The translations under genes were made by a program, and so were the position numbers. From positions 1-64,000 of the forward strand of contig JAGXKI010000009.1 in assembly GCA_018335295.1 (NCBI GenBank): DNA of 64,000 nt, given 5' to 3'. The notes beneath the pieces were generated by a model. It worked only from the letters and a program-made list of their open reading frames with translations, did no database searches and was not told the origin of the DNA. The stretch is from a bacterium (GTDB lineage Bacteria; Acidobacteriota; Aminicenantia; Aminicenantales; Aminicenantaceae). The first letter of the stretch is position 1, and every line of letters begins with the position of its first letter. Shown here piece by piece: positions 1-8,290 of this stretch.

Positions 1-585
1 GGAGATTGATTCGTCGCCGATTTGGTTGAACCAAGCAATCTGGTTCAATTTTTTTCTCTTTTTGGCTGAGGAAGGTTTTTTCTGGGGATAGCCCATGGAT
101 AAAAGAGAGACAATTTTATACTTTCGGGGAACCTTAAAAAACTTCCGGGCCTTTTTCTGATTGAACCAACCTATCCAGCATGTCCCCAGCCCGAGTTCCT
201 GTGCCTGAAGAACTATATGCTCTCCAGCAATCCCGATATCAATCAGATAGAAGTGAACGTTCTGAATCTGTTTTCCGATCCTGTTGGCGATAACATCCAG
301 CCGGGCTAATATCATAATAAGGACCGGAGCCTTACAGGCAAACCGGGATACACGATAGATTCCGGAAAACACCTGTTGGGCAAACTTATTTTTTTGCTGA
401 GGATGGTCTATAATCAGAAACCGCCACGGCTGAACATTCTCGGCTGAAGGAGCTAACCGGGCAGCTTGGATACAGGTTAAAATTTTCTCTCTTTCTACTG
501 ATTTATCCTGATAGCGGCGAAGACTCCTCCGGTCCTGGACTAATTTTTGAAAAGGGGTCAGTCTATGCTTGAGTGAATCCATCAT
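1..585 (-). CDS. Nitroreductase family protein, truncated by the window edge
   Basis: The frame is open from an ATG at 585 to base 1, giving 195 codons without a stop, so the C-terminus lies outside the window. The N-terminus reads RRSLRRYQDKSVEREKI and continues ARLAPSAENVQPWRFLII, the FMN-binding pattern of NAD(P)H-dependent nitroreductases (Arg-Arg-Ser with a Pro-Ser-x-x-Asn-x-Gln-Pro-Trp stretch). Further on, GIAGEHIVLQAQELGLGTCW matches the conserved dimer-interface helix. Such enzymes bind FMN as dimers and reduce nitro compounds, quinones or flavins in the cytoplasm; the physiological substrate cannot be read from sequence. A second in-frame ATG at 582 is an alternative start; AAGGA lies just upstream. 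The family is clear, the substrate is not. Confidence 0.85.
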   Translation of the reverse strand, partial: MMDSLKHRLTPFQKLVQDRRSLRRYQDKSVEREKILTCIQAARLAPSAENVQPWRFLIIDHPQQKNKFAQQVFSGIYRVSRFACKAPVLIMILARLDVIANRIGKQIQNVHFYLIDIGIAGEHIVLQAQELGLGTCWIGWFNQKKARKFFKVPRKYKIVSLLSMGYPQKKPSSAKKRKKLNQIAWFNQIGDESIS

Positions 586-702
586 TTTTCCATTTCCTTC
601 ATTGTTTCTCTCTAACATTTTAACCAGAGCAGGTCAACCTCCCTTCTCTTTTCAATAGGAAACAGCAGCACCTTGGAAAAAAGAGGGGACCAAGTTTTTT
701 GG

Positions 703-731
703 TTGCCAAAGGGGCCCATCTTTAATAATAT
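703..731 (+). promoter_or_regulatory. Putative sigma-70-type promoter for the 804 gene
   Basis: TTGCCA (703-708) and TAATAT (726-731) are separated by 17 bases. It lies 72 bases before the ATG at 804. The -35 box is 5/6 and the -10 box 4/6 to consensus. Confidence 0.4.
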
Positions 732-803
732 GAGGAAAACAGTAAGGAGGCCCTTAAAAGCAACTTGATTATTACGTGAGAAGCCAAAAATGAGGAGGAG
801 TCC

Positions 804-1745
804 ATGAAAGTCATCATAAATTTTATGAAAGGGTTGACGGCCACTAAAAAGGTCTTAGGGATGGTTTTGTTCCTGTTTATTATTAACCTGCTTTTTTCTT
901 TGATTGCATCTGTACCCATGTACCATTCGCTTAAAAATTCCTTTGGAGACAGCGTGGTTGGAGAAAAGATGGCTCAAGGGTTCGATTATCTGTGGTGGCA
1001 GGAGTACAGAGATCAATCCCAAGGTCTAGAAAAAACGTTTACTCCCTCCATTATAGGAAAAGGAGCCCTTCTGAATAATCTCCAAGGCTTGGTGTCGTTT
1101 CGTTTCTTCAGGCTCCCTCCCTCTCTATTGATTTTGGGCCTTCTCTATATTCTCCTCCATGCCTTCCTCGCGGGAGGAATCCTGAGTACTTTCATGAAAG
1201 AAAGTCCTCAATTCCGTCTTAAAGACTTTTTAAAAGGAGCCGGAGCCCACTTTTTCCGATTCTTTCTCCTTATGCTCATCTCCATGGTCTTCTTTTTGAT
1301 TACAGCCCGTTTCCTCAGGGGAGGACTCAATTCAATCCTTTCCCATGTTCGTCAAAATGCTTTCTCTGAAGTCACGCCTTTTTATCTAGGTCTTCTTTTC
1401 CATGCTTTGATCCTTTTTTTTCTTTTGCTCATTCATATGATTTTCGACTATGCCCGGATTCATGTCGTAATTGAGGAAAGCCGGAATGTCATCCGGTCCA
1501 CATTAAGGGCATTTGGTTTTGTATTCACCCACCTGGGATCAACCTTGGGTCTGTACTACCTTCTCATTTTGATCAGCGGTGCTGTGAGCGTGATCTATAT
1601 TGTGGTGAAAGGATGGATTCCCCAATCGGCCTGGCCTGGGGTTATTTTTGTTTTTCTCATCCAGCAGATATTCATGTTTGCCTTAATCGGAATCCGATGC
1701 TGGCTTTACTCCAGCCAAATGGAACTCTACCGCTACTTAAAATAA
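804..1745 (+). CDS. Six-helix integral membrane protein of unknown function
   Basis: I do not recognise this 313-residue protein. It has about six hydrophobic helices, at roughly residues 18-40, 100-124, 145-168, 193-217, 243-266 and 275-300. A large soluble loop (about 42-98) follows helix 1. The layout, with a loop ending in RIHVVIEESRNVIRSTLRAFGF between helices 4 and 5, resembles generic bacterial membrane proteins that are predicted to assist envelope processes, but no catalytic motif is visible. The ATG at 804 follows GAGGAG closely. The gene stands alone on the plus strand, followed by a separately promoted secreted protein. No function is assigned. Confidence 0.75.
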   Translation: MKVIINFMKGLTATKKVLGMVLFLFIINLLFSLIASVPMYHSLKNSFGDSVVGEKMAQGFDYLWWQEYRDQSQGLEKTFTPSIIGKGALLNNLQGLVSFRFFRLPPSLLILGLLYILLHAFLAGGILSTFMKESPQFRLKDFLKGAGAHFFRFFLLMLISMVFFLITARFLRGGLNSILSHVRQNAFSEVTPFYLGLLFHALILFFLLLIHMIFDYARIHVVIEESRNVIRSTLRAFGFVFTHLGSTLGLYYLLILISGAVSVIYIVVKGWIPQSAWPGVIFVFLIQQIFMFALIGIRCWLYSSQMELYRYLK

Positions 1746-1837
1746 AATTTACTTTCAAACCCATCACCTGCAAAAAATCTCAGAGGGATACAGAGAAAAC
1801 ATCACTTTTTTGGGCTAATGTCTGTTTCCTTTTTTTA

Positions 1838-1866
1838 TAGACATCTTGTTTTCTTTTTGGTATATT
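1838..1866 (+). promoter_or_regulatory. Putative promoter for the 2024 gene
   Basis: TAGACA (1838-1843) and TATATT (1861-1866) have an exact 17-base spacer and each matches consensus at 5 of 6 positions. Transcription from here would give a leader of about 150 bases before the start at 2024. Confidence 0.5.
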
Positions 1867-2023
1867 CCTGGCAGATTCATCATCCTGTCTCATGAAACTA
1901 GAAAAGGATAAGTATCCTCTCTTGATGAAAGGACCATTTTCTTCTCTCAACAAGGAGACTGAAGGAAGAAAGCGGTGTTCTAACAATAAAAAAAGAGAGG
2001 TGTCCGAGAAAAGGAGGAATGCA

Positions 2024-2980
2024 ATGAAGAAAATCGCTTCACTGGGGCTGATTCTTTTTTTGATTCTTTTTACTTTTGATTTATGTAAAAAGCCTCTCTC
2101 CAAAACTGAAGAGATGCTCCAGTTCATCCCTAAACAAGTTCAAGGGGTTTTATTTGCTGATTTTCAAAAAATTATGGAAACAAATATAGCTGATGAAACC
2201 ATTAAAGAAAGCAAACTGAAAAACAAATACCAAAAGTTTATCCAGAAATCCGGGATCAACCCTAAAAAAGACCTTCACGCCATGGCTCTCGCTGTTATGG
2301 AAAAAAAAGAACAAGCCGAGAGAAAAGGAGTAGCCGTATTCAACCTGAACTACACCAGGGATAAACTTCTATCCCTGGCACAAAAAGAAGGCCCCGAACT
2401 CACCAAAAATCAATACAACGGCATCATCATTTATTCAACCCCACAGGAAAAGGAAAATAAGAAGCAGGAAAGCTTTGCTTTTCTGGATGATTCTCATATT
2501 GTGGTGGGAAATGACAGCGGAGTCAAATCGGTTATCGACGTGGCTGAGGGCCGAGAGGAAAATGTCCATCAGAATGAAGCCCTGGCGGATCTTCTGGGCA
2601 AAACCAACCAACAAGGCATGTTATGGGGAGGAATGATGTTTTCTCCTCAAACCATGGAGAAGCTTGCCTCCGATAATCCCATGCTGCGCAACCTGAAGTC
2701 CCTTCATTCGGCCTCCCTGTATTTGGATTACAAAAATAAAAATCTTATCACTGAAATCAAAATGACCAGCAGCGATGAAACAAAAATTCAGGAACTGGTG
2801 GACCTTTTAAACGGGATCAAAGCGTTGGGCTCCATGGCCTCAGAAAAAAGGCCGGAAATCGGTGAGCTCTTGAAGAAAATCGAAATCACAGCCCAACCTG
2901 AGTATGCACAAATTTCAGCTCATATCCCTGATGAACTCCTCCAGAAATTCAAGAAAAGAGCCCTTGAAAAAGTGGAATAA
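2024..2980 (+). CDS. Secreted or membrane-anchored protein of unknown function
   Basis: The start at 2024 is chosen over an upstream in-frame ATG (1892) because AAGGAGG lies 6 bases before it and the protein then begins with an export signal: MKK followed by a hydrophobic stretch to about residue 20. The signal ends FDLC, which is not a good lipobox, so lipid attachment is doubtful. The mature region (318 residues in total) mixes charged helices with beta segments. It starts with EEMLQFIPKQVQGVLFADFQKIME, a pattern seen in secreted bacterial proteins that assess a 'potential bias' fold (DUF3352-like), but I cannot confirm membership. It is convergent with the ABC transporter block at 2995. 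The function is unknown. Confidence 0.7.
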   Translation: MKKIASLGLILFLILFTFDLCKKPLSKTEEMLQFIPKQVQGVLFADFQKIMETNIADETIKESKLKNKYQKFIQKSGINPKKDLHAMALAVMEKKEQAERKGVAVFNLNYTRDKLLSLAQKEGPELTKNQYNGIIIYSTPQEKENKKQESFAFLDDSHIVVGNDSGVKSVIDVAEGREENVHQNEALADLLGKTNQQGMLWGGMMFSPQTMEKLASDNPMLRNLKSLHSASLYLDYKNKNLITEIKMTSSDETKIQELVDLLNGIKALGSMASEKRPEIGELLKKIEITAQPEYAQISAHIPDELLQKFKKRALEKVE

Positions 2981-2994
2981 AAAACTCTCCCACT

Positions 2995-3807
2995 TCAATC
3001 TTCAAACAGGTATTCTTTAAAGGAAAAGATCACACAGGCCAGAACCAGGAAAAATCCGGTAATCAGAAAGAGCATTCCCACCGCAGCTTGGGGAGAAGTG
3101 GGCTCCAAACGGAAAAGGAGAAAGGAAAATCTTCCTGTATTGAGGGAAGGAAGAAGAGACTTTAGATAATGGGCGATGGTGAATTTTTGGGTCGAACCCG
3201 GAAAATACTGAACCACATTTTCCCACCCAAACCCAAAAATCAAGCCTACCATGACCGATTTTTTTAAAAACGTGCCCAAAAATGTAAAAAAAGAGGCATA
3301 GGAGATAAGCCCTAAACACAGAACCGAGATGTCCCTGAGAAGAATTTTGTATAGGGAGACATCCCCGAGGTTTTCACAATTCAATATAAGAAAAGAAAAC
3401 ACCACCCCCGCCCCCGTCATCAACACAATCAAAACAGAATAAGCGGCGTATTTTCCGAGAATAATGGCTGGCTTGGGGACCGGGCGGGTAGTGAGGTAGG
3501 TAAGAGTTTTTCCCTCCAATTCATCCAAACAAACAGAGGAACCAAAAAAAAGAGCCAGAAGGAGGATCAGAAATTGGAGGTAAAACATCATGATGATATT
3601 AGAAAAGATATAAATTCCCTGAATATCGGTTCTTCCGTAAAAATACTGAGCAAATTTGATCACCAAGGCCATGACCACCGGAAGAAAACTGAGGAGGTAA
3701 AAAACTCGAGTCCTTTTGGTCCTCTTCCCTAAAGAAAAGGAAAAGGAAAACACATCCTTGACAGATTTCCAATAAAATGAAATTTGACCTTTTTTTATGT
3801 GAATCAT
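2995..3807 (-). CDS. ABC-2 type transporter permease
   Basis: This 270-residue protein has about six membrane helices. An N-terminal arm containing SLGKRTKRTRVFYLLSFLPVV precedes helix 1, and the motif DELEGKTLTYLTTRPVPK lies between helices 2 and 3. That 'D-x-x-x-x-K-T-x-x-x-L-x-T-R-P' segment is typical of ABC-2 permeases. It is the last gene of a four-gene minus-strand set (ATPase, permease, ATPase, permease) and starts one base after the ATPase stop codon at 3809. The partner ATPase is therefore the 3809-4735 product. The cargo is unknown; ABC-2 exporters move lipids, polysaccharides, drugs or act in envelope assembly. Confidence 0.85.
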   Translation of the reverse strand: MIHIKKGQISFYWKSVKDVFSFSFSLGKRTKRTRVFYLLSFLPVVMALVIKFAQYFYGRTDIQGIYIFSNIIMMFYLQFLILLLALFFGSSVCLDELEGKTLTYLTTRPVPKPAIILGKYAAYSVLIVLMTGAGVVFSFLILNCENLGDVSLYKILLRDISVLCLGLISYASFFTFLGTFLKKSVMVGLIFGFGWENVVQYFPGSTQKFTIAHYLKSLLPSLNTGRFSFLLFRLEPTSPQAAVGMLFLITGFFLVLACVIFSFKEYLFED

Positions 3808-3808
3808 T

Positions 3809-4735
3809 TCATTTACCTACCAAATAATCAAACACTGCCTGAAGATTGTCATCCGGTGAAGTGATTTCATCAATCTGGATGTTGTTTTTTACACTGAGAG
3901 AAGGAATTATAGAAAATAAACCGTCCCTGTTATTGGTCTCCACAATCAGAGAATCTTGACTCGTCCCAAAAGAAACTTTCAACACATAAGGCTTATGGAT
4001 AAATTCGGAGGCCATCTTCCGGGGATGGCTGCACCTTATAGAAATCTTATGGGGATGGGTTTCCAACAAATCTCTTATGTAATGAATATCTCCTTGAGCG
4101 AAAATTTTTCCTTGATGGATAAGGATGATCTGCTGGGTCAAAGCCTCAATCTCAGGAAGAACATGACTGGATACAAGCACGGTTTTTTCTTTCTGTCTGT
4201 AGGATTTAATAAGGCTTATGAGTTTTCTTTTTCCCAGAGGATCAAGACCGTTGAGAGGCTCATCCAGGATAAGAACCTCAGGATTATGAGCAATGGCCTG
4301 GGCAAACTTGAGCCTTTGTCTCATCCCTTGACTGTAAGATCTGATAACCCTGTGCTTGTCTTCAACCAACTCCACAATGTCCAAAGCCTTCTCAGCCAGA
4401 GATTCAATTTGAGATGAAGAAAAATGCCCCAGCTTCAAAAGTCCGGTAAGATACTGCCAACCGGTCATCTCTTCATAGAATGAATCCCGCTCGGGACAGT
4501 AACCGATTCGAGCCAAAAGGGGATAATTATTCCGGATCCTTTCTCCCAGGAGGGAGACGGATCCTATGCTGGGTTTAATCTGTCCGGTTATAAGACTTAA
4601 AAGTGTAGATTTTCCGGCTCCGTTGGGACCCAGCAGTCCGGTTATCCCTGAGGATATCTGTAAAAAAACATCACTCAGTCCCAAAACATTCCCGTACCAT
4701 TTGGACAGGTTTTTCGTTTCGATGACCGGATTCAT
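3809..4735 (-). CDS. ABC transporter ATP-binding protein
   Basis: The start is set at 4735 (MNPVIETKNLSKWYGN): it is the usual beginning for this family and its ATG overlaps the upstream permease stop in an ATGA arrangement. An upstream ATG-bearing extension to 4825 would lie inside the permease gene. Walker A is GPNGAGKST (about residues 38-46), the signature YSQGMRQRLKFAQ (about 134-146) and Walker B VLILDEPLNGLDP (about 155-167). A C-terminal beta-rich extension follows, as in exporters of the CcmA/NatA type. The 308-residue subunit should hydrolyse ATP to drive the permease encoded immediately downstream. Confidence 0.9.
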   Translation of the reverse strand: MNPVIETKNLSKWYGNVLGLSDVFLQISSGITGLLGPNGAGKSTLLSLITGQIKPSIGSVSLLGERIRNNYPLLARIGYCPERDSFYEEMTGWQYLTGLLKLGHFSSSQIESLAEKALDIVELVEDKHRVIRSYSQGMRQRLKFAQAIAHNPEVLILDEPLNGLDPLGKRKLISLIKSYRQKEKTVLVSSHVLPEIEALTQQIILIHQGKIFAQGDIHYIRDLLETHPHKISIRCSHPRKMASEFIHKPYVLKVSFGTSQDSLIVETNNRDGLFSIIPSLSVKNNIQIDEITSPDDNLQAVFDYLVGK

Positions 4736-5601
4736 TTTATGATTCGAACTCCTTGTACCTTCTTTCTTAAAACCAGGGCCGATAACACACATACCCCCAA
4801 CAGAACCAACAGAGAAAACACCCAACTGATTTCATAGGGAGTTTTTTGCTGGAAAAATAAGGCTCCCACTTGCTGGAGATTGGACTTTATGGAGAGAAGG
4901 GAAAAATAGTGACTGTGGAATATCCCTTTAAAGATCCCGAATAAAATATCTGAAAAAAAGTAAAAGCCCAAGATGAGGACCGCCACATACCTCCTGTTGG
5001 GGCTCAGAGAGGAAAGAAAGAGAGCATAAAAAGAGAAAAAAACAGTGAGTAAAAGGGAATAACCGATGATGGAGAGAGGAAGCCAAGGATAAGTAGAAAA
5101 AAATTTAAAACTCCCGGAAAAAATCAGCTTCATCAGGAAAAGAACCAAAGAAGGGATCATGGTGAGGATGAATAAAAAGAAGACAATAACCGAAGATTTT
5201 CCCATAAAATAATCTCTTTTTTTCAGGGGACGGGAAAAGTACAGTTGAAGAGAGTTATGCCTGAGGTCATCGGATATCAGCCCGGACGCAGCGAAAACCA
5301 GGATCAAAATGATCATAAAATATAAAAAATCTCCAGTAAGGTAGGACTTGAAGTAATTAGGATTGATTTGGAGAAAAGAAACAGATTCCTGCACCATAAA
5401 CCGAAATTCTTCCATCCTTTCGGAAACATAAATTCCCACTAAATAAGCCAGGGCTGGAGATAAGGAAAGAAAGAAGAAAAACTTAAAAAATTTTTTCTTG
5501 AAGGTCAACCGAATCCCCAAGCGGGAGATGGGCCACCAGGGAAACCGGGACTCTTTCAATTTTCCATCCCAATGAGTGTACCCTCTTTCCTTTATAGACA
5601 T
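4732..5601 (-). CDS. ABC-2 type transporter permease
   Basis: The 289-residue protein starts with SIKERGYTHWDGKLKESRFPWW, a soluble arm followed by a helix, and then about six membrane segments. A central motif ISDDLRHNSLQLYFSRPLKKRDYF carries the usual ABC-2 permease pattern after helix 2. The ATG at 5601 overlaps the stop of the preceding ATPase gene (TGATG), which indicates translational coupling; a TTG at 5604 is an alternative. The stop overlaps the ATG of the next ATPase at 4735. With the 5601-6512 ATPase it forms the first of two adjacent exporter modules that may work as one heteromeric complex. Confidence 0.85.
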   Translation of the reverse strand: MSIKERGYTHWDGKLKESRFPWWPISRLGIRLTFKKKFFKFFFFLSLSPALAYLVGIYVSERMEEFRFMVQESVSFLQINPNYFKSYLTGDFLYFMIILILVFAASGLISDDLRHNSLQLYFSRPLKKRDYFMGKSSVIVFFLFILTMIPSLVLFLMKLIFSGSFKFFSTYPWLPLSIIGYSLLLTVFFSFYALFLSSLSPNRRYVAVLILGFYFFSDILFGIFKGIFHSHYFSLLSIKSNLQQVGALFFQQKTPYEISWVFSLLVLLGVCVLSALVLRKKVQGVRIIK

Positions 5602-6512
5602 CAATCCACTCCTACCACCTTGGCAAACAAATCCTCAAGCCTGGTTTGACTTTTGACAAAATGTCTTATTTGAACCCCTTCTTCGGCGGCAATCTTAAAA
5701 ATCTCTTGATGGCTTTTTCCGGCAGACATGTACACTTTTATCAGCCCTTCCTCGGTTTCTTCTATCCGGCAGTCGATCTCCTTCAGTCTCTGCCAAAATT
5801 GAGGGTTGGATTCCTTGACTTTCAGCTCATAAAGACGGTAATGGAGCTGCTTCAGATTTGCCATCTCTCCCTGGGCGGCCAGTTGGCCTCGGTTCAAAAT
5901 CACCACATAAGAACAAACCTCTTCGATATCGGAAAGAATATGAGAAGAAATCAAAGTCTGAATATTCTTTTCTGTAGAAATTTCCTTAATGAGCTTTAAA
6001 ATTTCTTTTCTCCCTCCAGGATCCAATCCGCTGGTGGGTTCGTCTAAAAAAATAAGCCTGGGATCATGGACGAGAGCTTGAGCCAGTTTCAACCTCTGCT
6101 TCATCCCCCCCGAATAAGTTTCGAGGTTTCGGTAGCGGCTCTCCTCTAACCCCACATAAAACAAAACCTCATGAGCTCTTTTTATGGCTTCCTGTTTGGG
6201 CATTCCCGAGAGTTCGGCCATAAACGAGGTGAAAGTGACGGCATCCATTCCCGGAATGATACAGTCATTTTCAGGCATATAGCCGACAAAACGGCGGATC
6301 ATAAACTGATTGTTCTGAATATCATAACCAAGCACCTTTCCCTCTCCTTTATCGGGAGAGAGAAATCCCAACAGGATACGGAGAAGAGTGCTTTTTCCGG
6401 CTCCATTGGGCCCCAAAAGGCCCACAGCTCCTGGAGGAAGATGAAGGCTTACCCCCTTCAAGGCTTGCAGGGATCCATAACTGTAGGAGAGATCTTCAAC
6501 TTGAACACTCAT
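5601..6512 (-). CDS. ABC transporter ATP-binding protein
   Basis: The product is 303 residues from the ATG at 6512 (MSVQVEDLSYSYGSLQ); an in-frame ATG at 6533 has no ribosome site, while AGAGG precedes 6512. Walker A is GPNGAGKST (about residues 34-42), the signature YSGGMKQRLKLAQ and Walker B LIFLDEPTSGLDPGG. The C-terminal 90 residues form the extra domain typical of ABC-2 exporter ATPases. It is first in the four-gene exporter set, with overlapping codons to the permease at 5601. The cargo is unknown. The two modules in this block are of different sequence, not a recent duplication. Confidence 0.9.
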   Translation of the reverse strand: MSVQVEDLSYSYGSLQALKGVSLHLPPGAVGLLGPNGAGKSTLLRILLGFLSPDKGEGKVLGYDIQNNQFMIRRFVGYMPENDCIIPGMDAVTFTSFMAELSGMPKQEAIKRAHEVLFYVGLEESRYRNLETYSGGMKQRLKLAQALVHDPRLIFLDEPTSGLDPGGRKEILKLIKEISTEKNIQTLISSHILSDIEEVCSYVVILNRGQLAAQGEMANLKQLHYRLYELKVKESNPQFWQRLKEIDCRIEETEEGLIKVYMSAGKSHQEIFKIAAEEGVQIRHFVKSQTRLEDLFAKVVGVD

Positions 6513-6588
6513 TTTCTCGGTGCCTCTTTCCATTAATACGAACAGAACCTCAAAAAGTTCCCTTCATAGCTCCCAAGGGCATCTTTTC

Positions 6589-8178
6589 CTAAGTTTTCTC
6601 ACCCCCCAGTTTGAAAAGAGTCCCTTTTCCATACACTAAAGCCTGGTAGGCTTTCTTTACCCGGTCCCAATTTTCTTCTCTATCCAGAGCCCAATATCTT
6701 CCCATCACTGTGACCACTTGTCCCAACGAAAGTTCCCGGCATTTCTTTTCGATCTTGGATATGTAATTGGCTCCACTCTCCGGCTTCTCCCCTCTTCTTC
6801 CTATGAGAGAATGGATGAATACATTCTCCATCCCTCTTTTTTGGGCCATTTGAAGAAGGGCAAACAGATGGCGAATGGTTCCGTGGGAGCTGTAATGAGA
6901 AACGATTCCCAGAAGATGCAGGGCTTTCTGGTTTTGGAGACACGAATCCATGGCCCAGATAAAAGCAGGGTTTGAAAAGAAACTTCCATCCTGAACGGCC
7001 TTATCGATTTTAACTCGGTCAAGGAGAATCCTTCTTCCTGCTCCCAAATGAAGATGCCCTGCTTCCGAATTTCCTACCGTATCCGCGGGCATACCCACAG
7101 CTTCCCCTGAAGCCTGAAGGGAGGCATGGGGAAATCGAGACCATAATTTTTCAAAAGAGGGAGTTTTCCCTTCCTTAATGAGGTTTCCCTGAGAGGCTTC
7201 TCTCAATCCCCAACCGTCAAGAATGAGAAGAAGAACTTTGGGGCAGGGCTCGGAAAATGAATCCGGAAGTAAACTTTGGCCTTTCATTTCAGGAGGAGAT
7301 TCCACACCTAAAAGATGAAGAATGGTGGGGGCTACATCACTCAGCTCTCCTTTTTTCCTTATCTCCCTCCTCTCTTTTTCACCAGAGGAAAAATCAGCCA
7401 AGATAAAGGGAACTGGATTTTTGGTGTGGCCCGTATTTATGGTTCCATCCGGATATCTCCATTCCTCCACGGTTCCGTGGTCGGCTGTCACCACCAGAGT
7501 GATTCCTTCTTTCCGGCATTCCTCCACTATTTTTCCTAATTCCTTATCCACACTCTGAACAGCCTGAAGGACAGCTGATTTGTTTTCACTGTGACCCACC
7601 ACATCCACATTGGCTAAATTCGCTATTATGAGTGAATAATCGGGATTCTTTAATTGAGCGGCAATTTCTCTGGATACTTGAGCGGCACTCATTTGGGGCT
7701 TTTGAGTGTAGGAAGAGATTCCTGGGGGTGAAGGGATGATAATTCGGTCCTCTCCAGGAAAAGGTTTTTCTCTTTTCCCATTCATAAAGTATCCAATATG
7801 GACAGCCTTTTCGGATTCTGCCACTTTCAGAACCCCTAGAGATGCCCGGGACAGCACTTCGGGCAGAGTGCCCTGAACGACTTCTTCTGGAGGGAAAGCG
7901 ACTTTCACGTTGAGAGAGGAATGATACTCAATCATGGTGGCCATCCGGATATTCAAATTTTCTTTCACTGGAAAATGGGGAAAGTTTTTTTCGGTTAAAC
8001 TTCTTGTCAACTCAACTTCTCTTTCCCCTCTTATATCATAAAATACCACCGAATCTCCCTCTTGAATCCGGCCCACAGGCCGCCCTTGCCCATCCACAGC
8101 CACCAAGGGCTTTAAAGCCTCATCTTCTTCTCCATTCCGGTAAGCCTCTTTTATGGATTTAACCACTGGCGAATACAT
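6589..8178 (-). CDS. Circularly permuted cofactor-independent phosphoglycerate mutase-like enzyme
   Basis: This 529-residue protein contains every part of cofactor-independent phosphoglycerate mutase (GpmI, usually about 510 residues), but in swapped order. Residues 1-304 match the normal second half, from the transferase domain to the usual C-terminus (EMKGQSLL). Residues 314-529 match the normal first half, from VLLLILDGWG to AYQALVYGKG. In the family, interconversion of 3- and 2-phosphoglycerate uses two Mn ions and a phosphoserine. All these residues appear: D192, H196, D233, H234, H251, D321 and the nucleophile S371 in GNSEAGH. Substrate residues R50, R53, K124, H432, R462, R494 and R500 are also kept. 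The usual Asp after R462 (GRD) is Gly463, and the SDGGVHSH motif is SHYSSHGT, so the substrate could differ. AAGGAG lies 8 bases before the ATG and a good promoter lies upstream, so the permuted start looks genuine. Confidence 0.88.
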   Translation of the reverse strand: MYSPVVKSIKEAYRNGEEDEALKPLVAVDGQGRPVGRIQEGDSVVFYDIRGEREVELTRSLTEKNFPHFPVKENLNIRMATMIEYHSSLNVKVAFPPEEVVQGTLPEVLSRASLGVLKVAESEKAVHIGYFMNGKREKPFPGEDRIIIPSPPGISSYTQKPQMSAAQVSREIAAQLKNPDYSLIIANLANVDVVGHSENKSAVLQAVQSVDKELGKIVEECRKEGITLVVTADHGTVEEWRYPDGTINTGHTKNPVPFILADFSSGEKERREIRKKGELSDVAPTILHLLGVESPPEMKGQSLLPDSFSEPCPKVLLLILDGWGLREASQGNLIKEGKTPSFEKLWSRFPHASLQASGEAVGMPADTVGNSEAGHLHLGAGRRILLDRVKIDKAVQDGSFFSNPAFIWAMDSCLQNQKALHLLGIVSHYSSHGTIRHLFALLQMAQKRGMENVFIHSLIGRRGEKPESGANYISKIEKKCRELSLGQVVTVMGRYWALDREENWDRVKKAYQALVYGKGTLFKLGGEKT

Positions 8179-8186
8179 TTAAATAA

Positions 8187-8192
8187 CTCCTT
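8187..8192 (-). promoter_or_regulatory. Ribosome binding site of the permuted mutase gene
   Basis: AAGGAG on the minus strand lies 8 bases before the ATG at 8178. It decides the start codon and shows that translation begins at the new, permuted N-terminus. Confidence 0.8.
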
Positions 8193-8221
8193 TGCATGGG
8201 ATCCCTTAAAATTAATGCTCT

Positions 8222-8250
8222 ACTATAGAAACCCAGTCCAAGATTGTCAA
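8222..8250 (-). promoter_or_regulatory. Promoter of the permuted mutase gene
   Basis: On the minus strand TTGACA (8250-8245) and TATAGT (8227-8222) are separated by exactly 17 bases. This is one of the best sigma-70-type promoters in the window, so the mutase gene probably has its own transcript. Confidence 0.7.
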
Positions 8251-8290
8251 CGAATAAGGAAACTCTTTAAAAGGGCCCTTTCGTGTTCTT

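Noticed and set aside
6589-8178. Permuted mutase as two fused unrelated genes or an assembly chimera
   Set aside because: There is a single frame, no stop, no shift in codon use that I can see, and a good ribosome site and promoter at the permuted start; read evidence would settle it.
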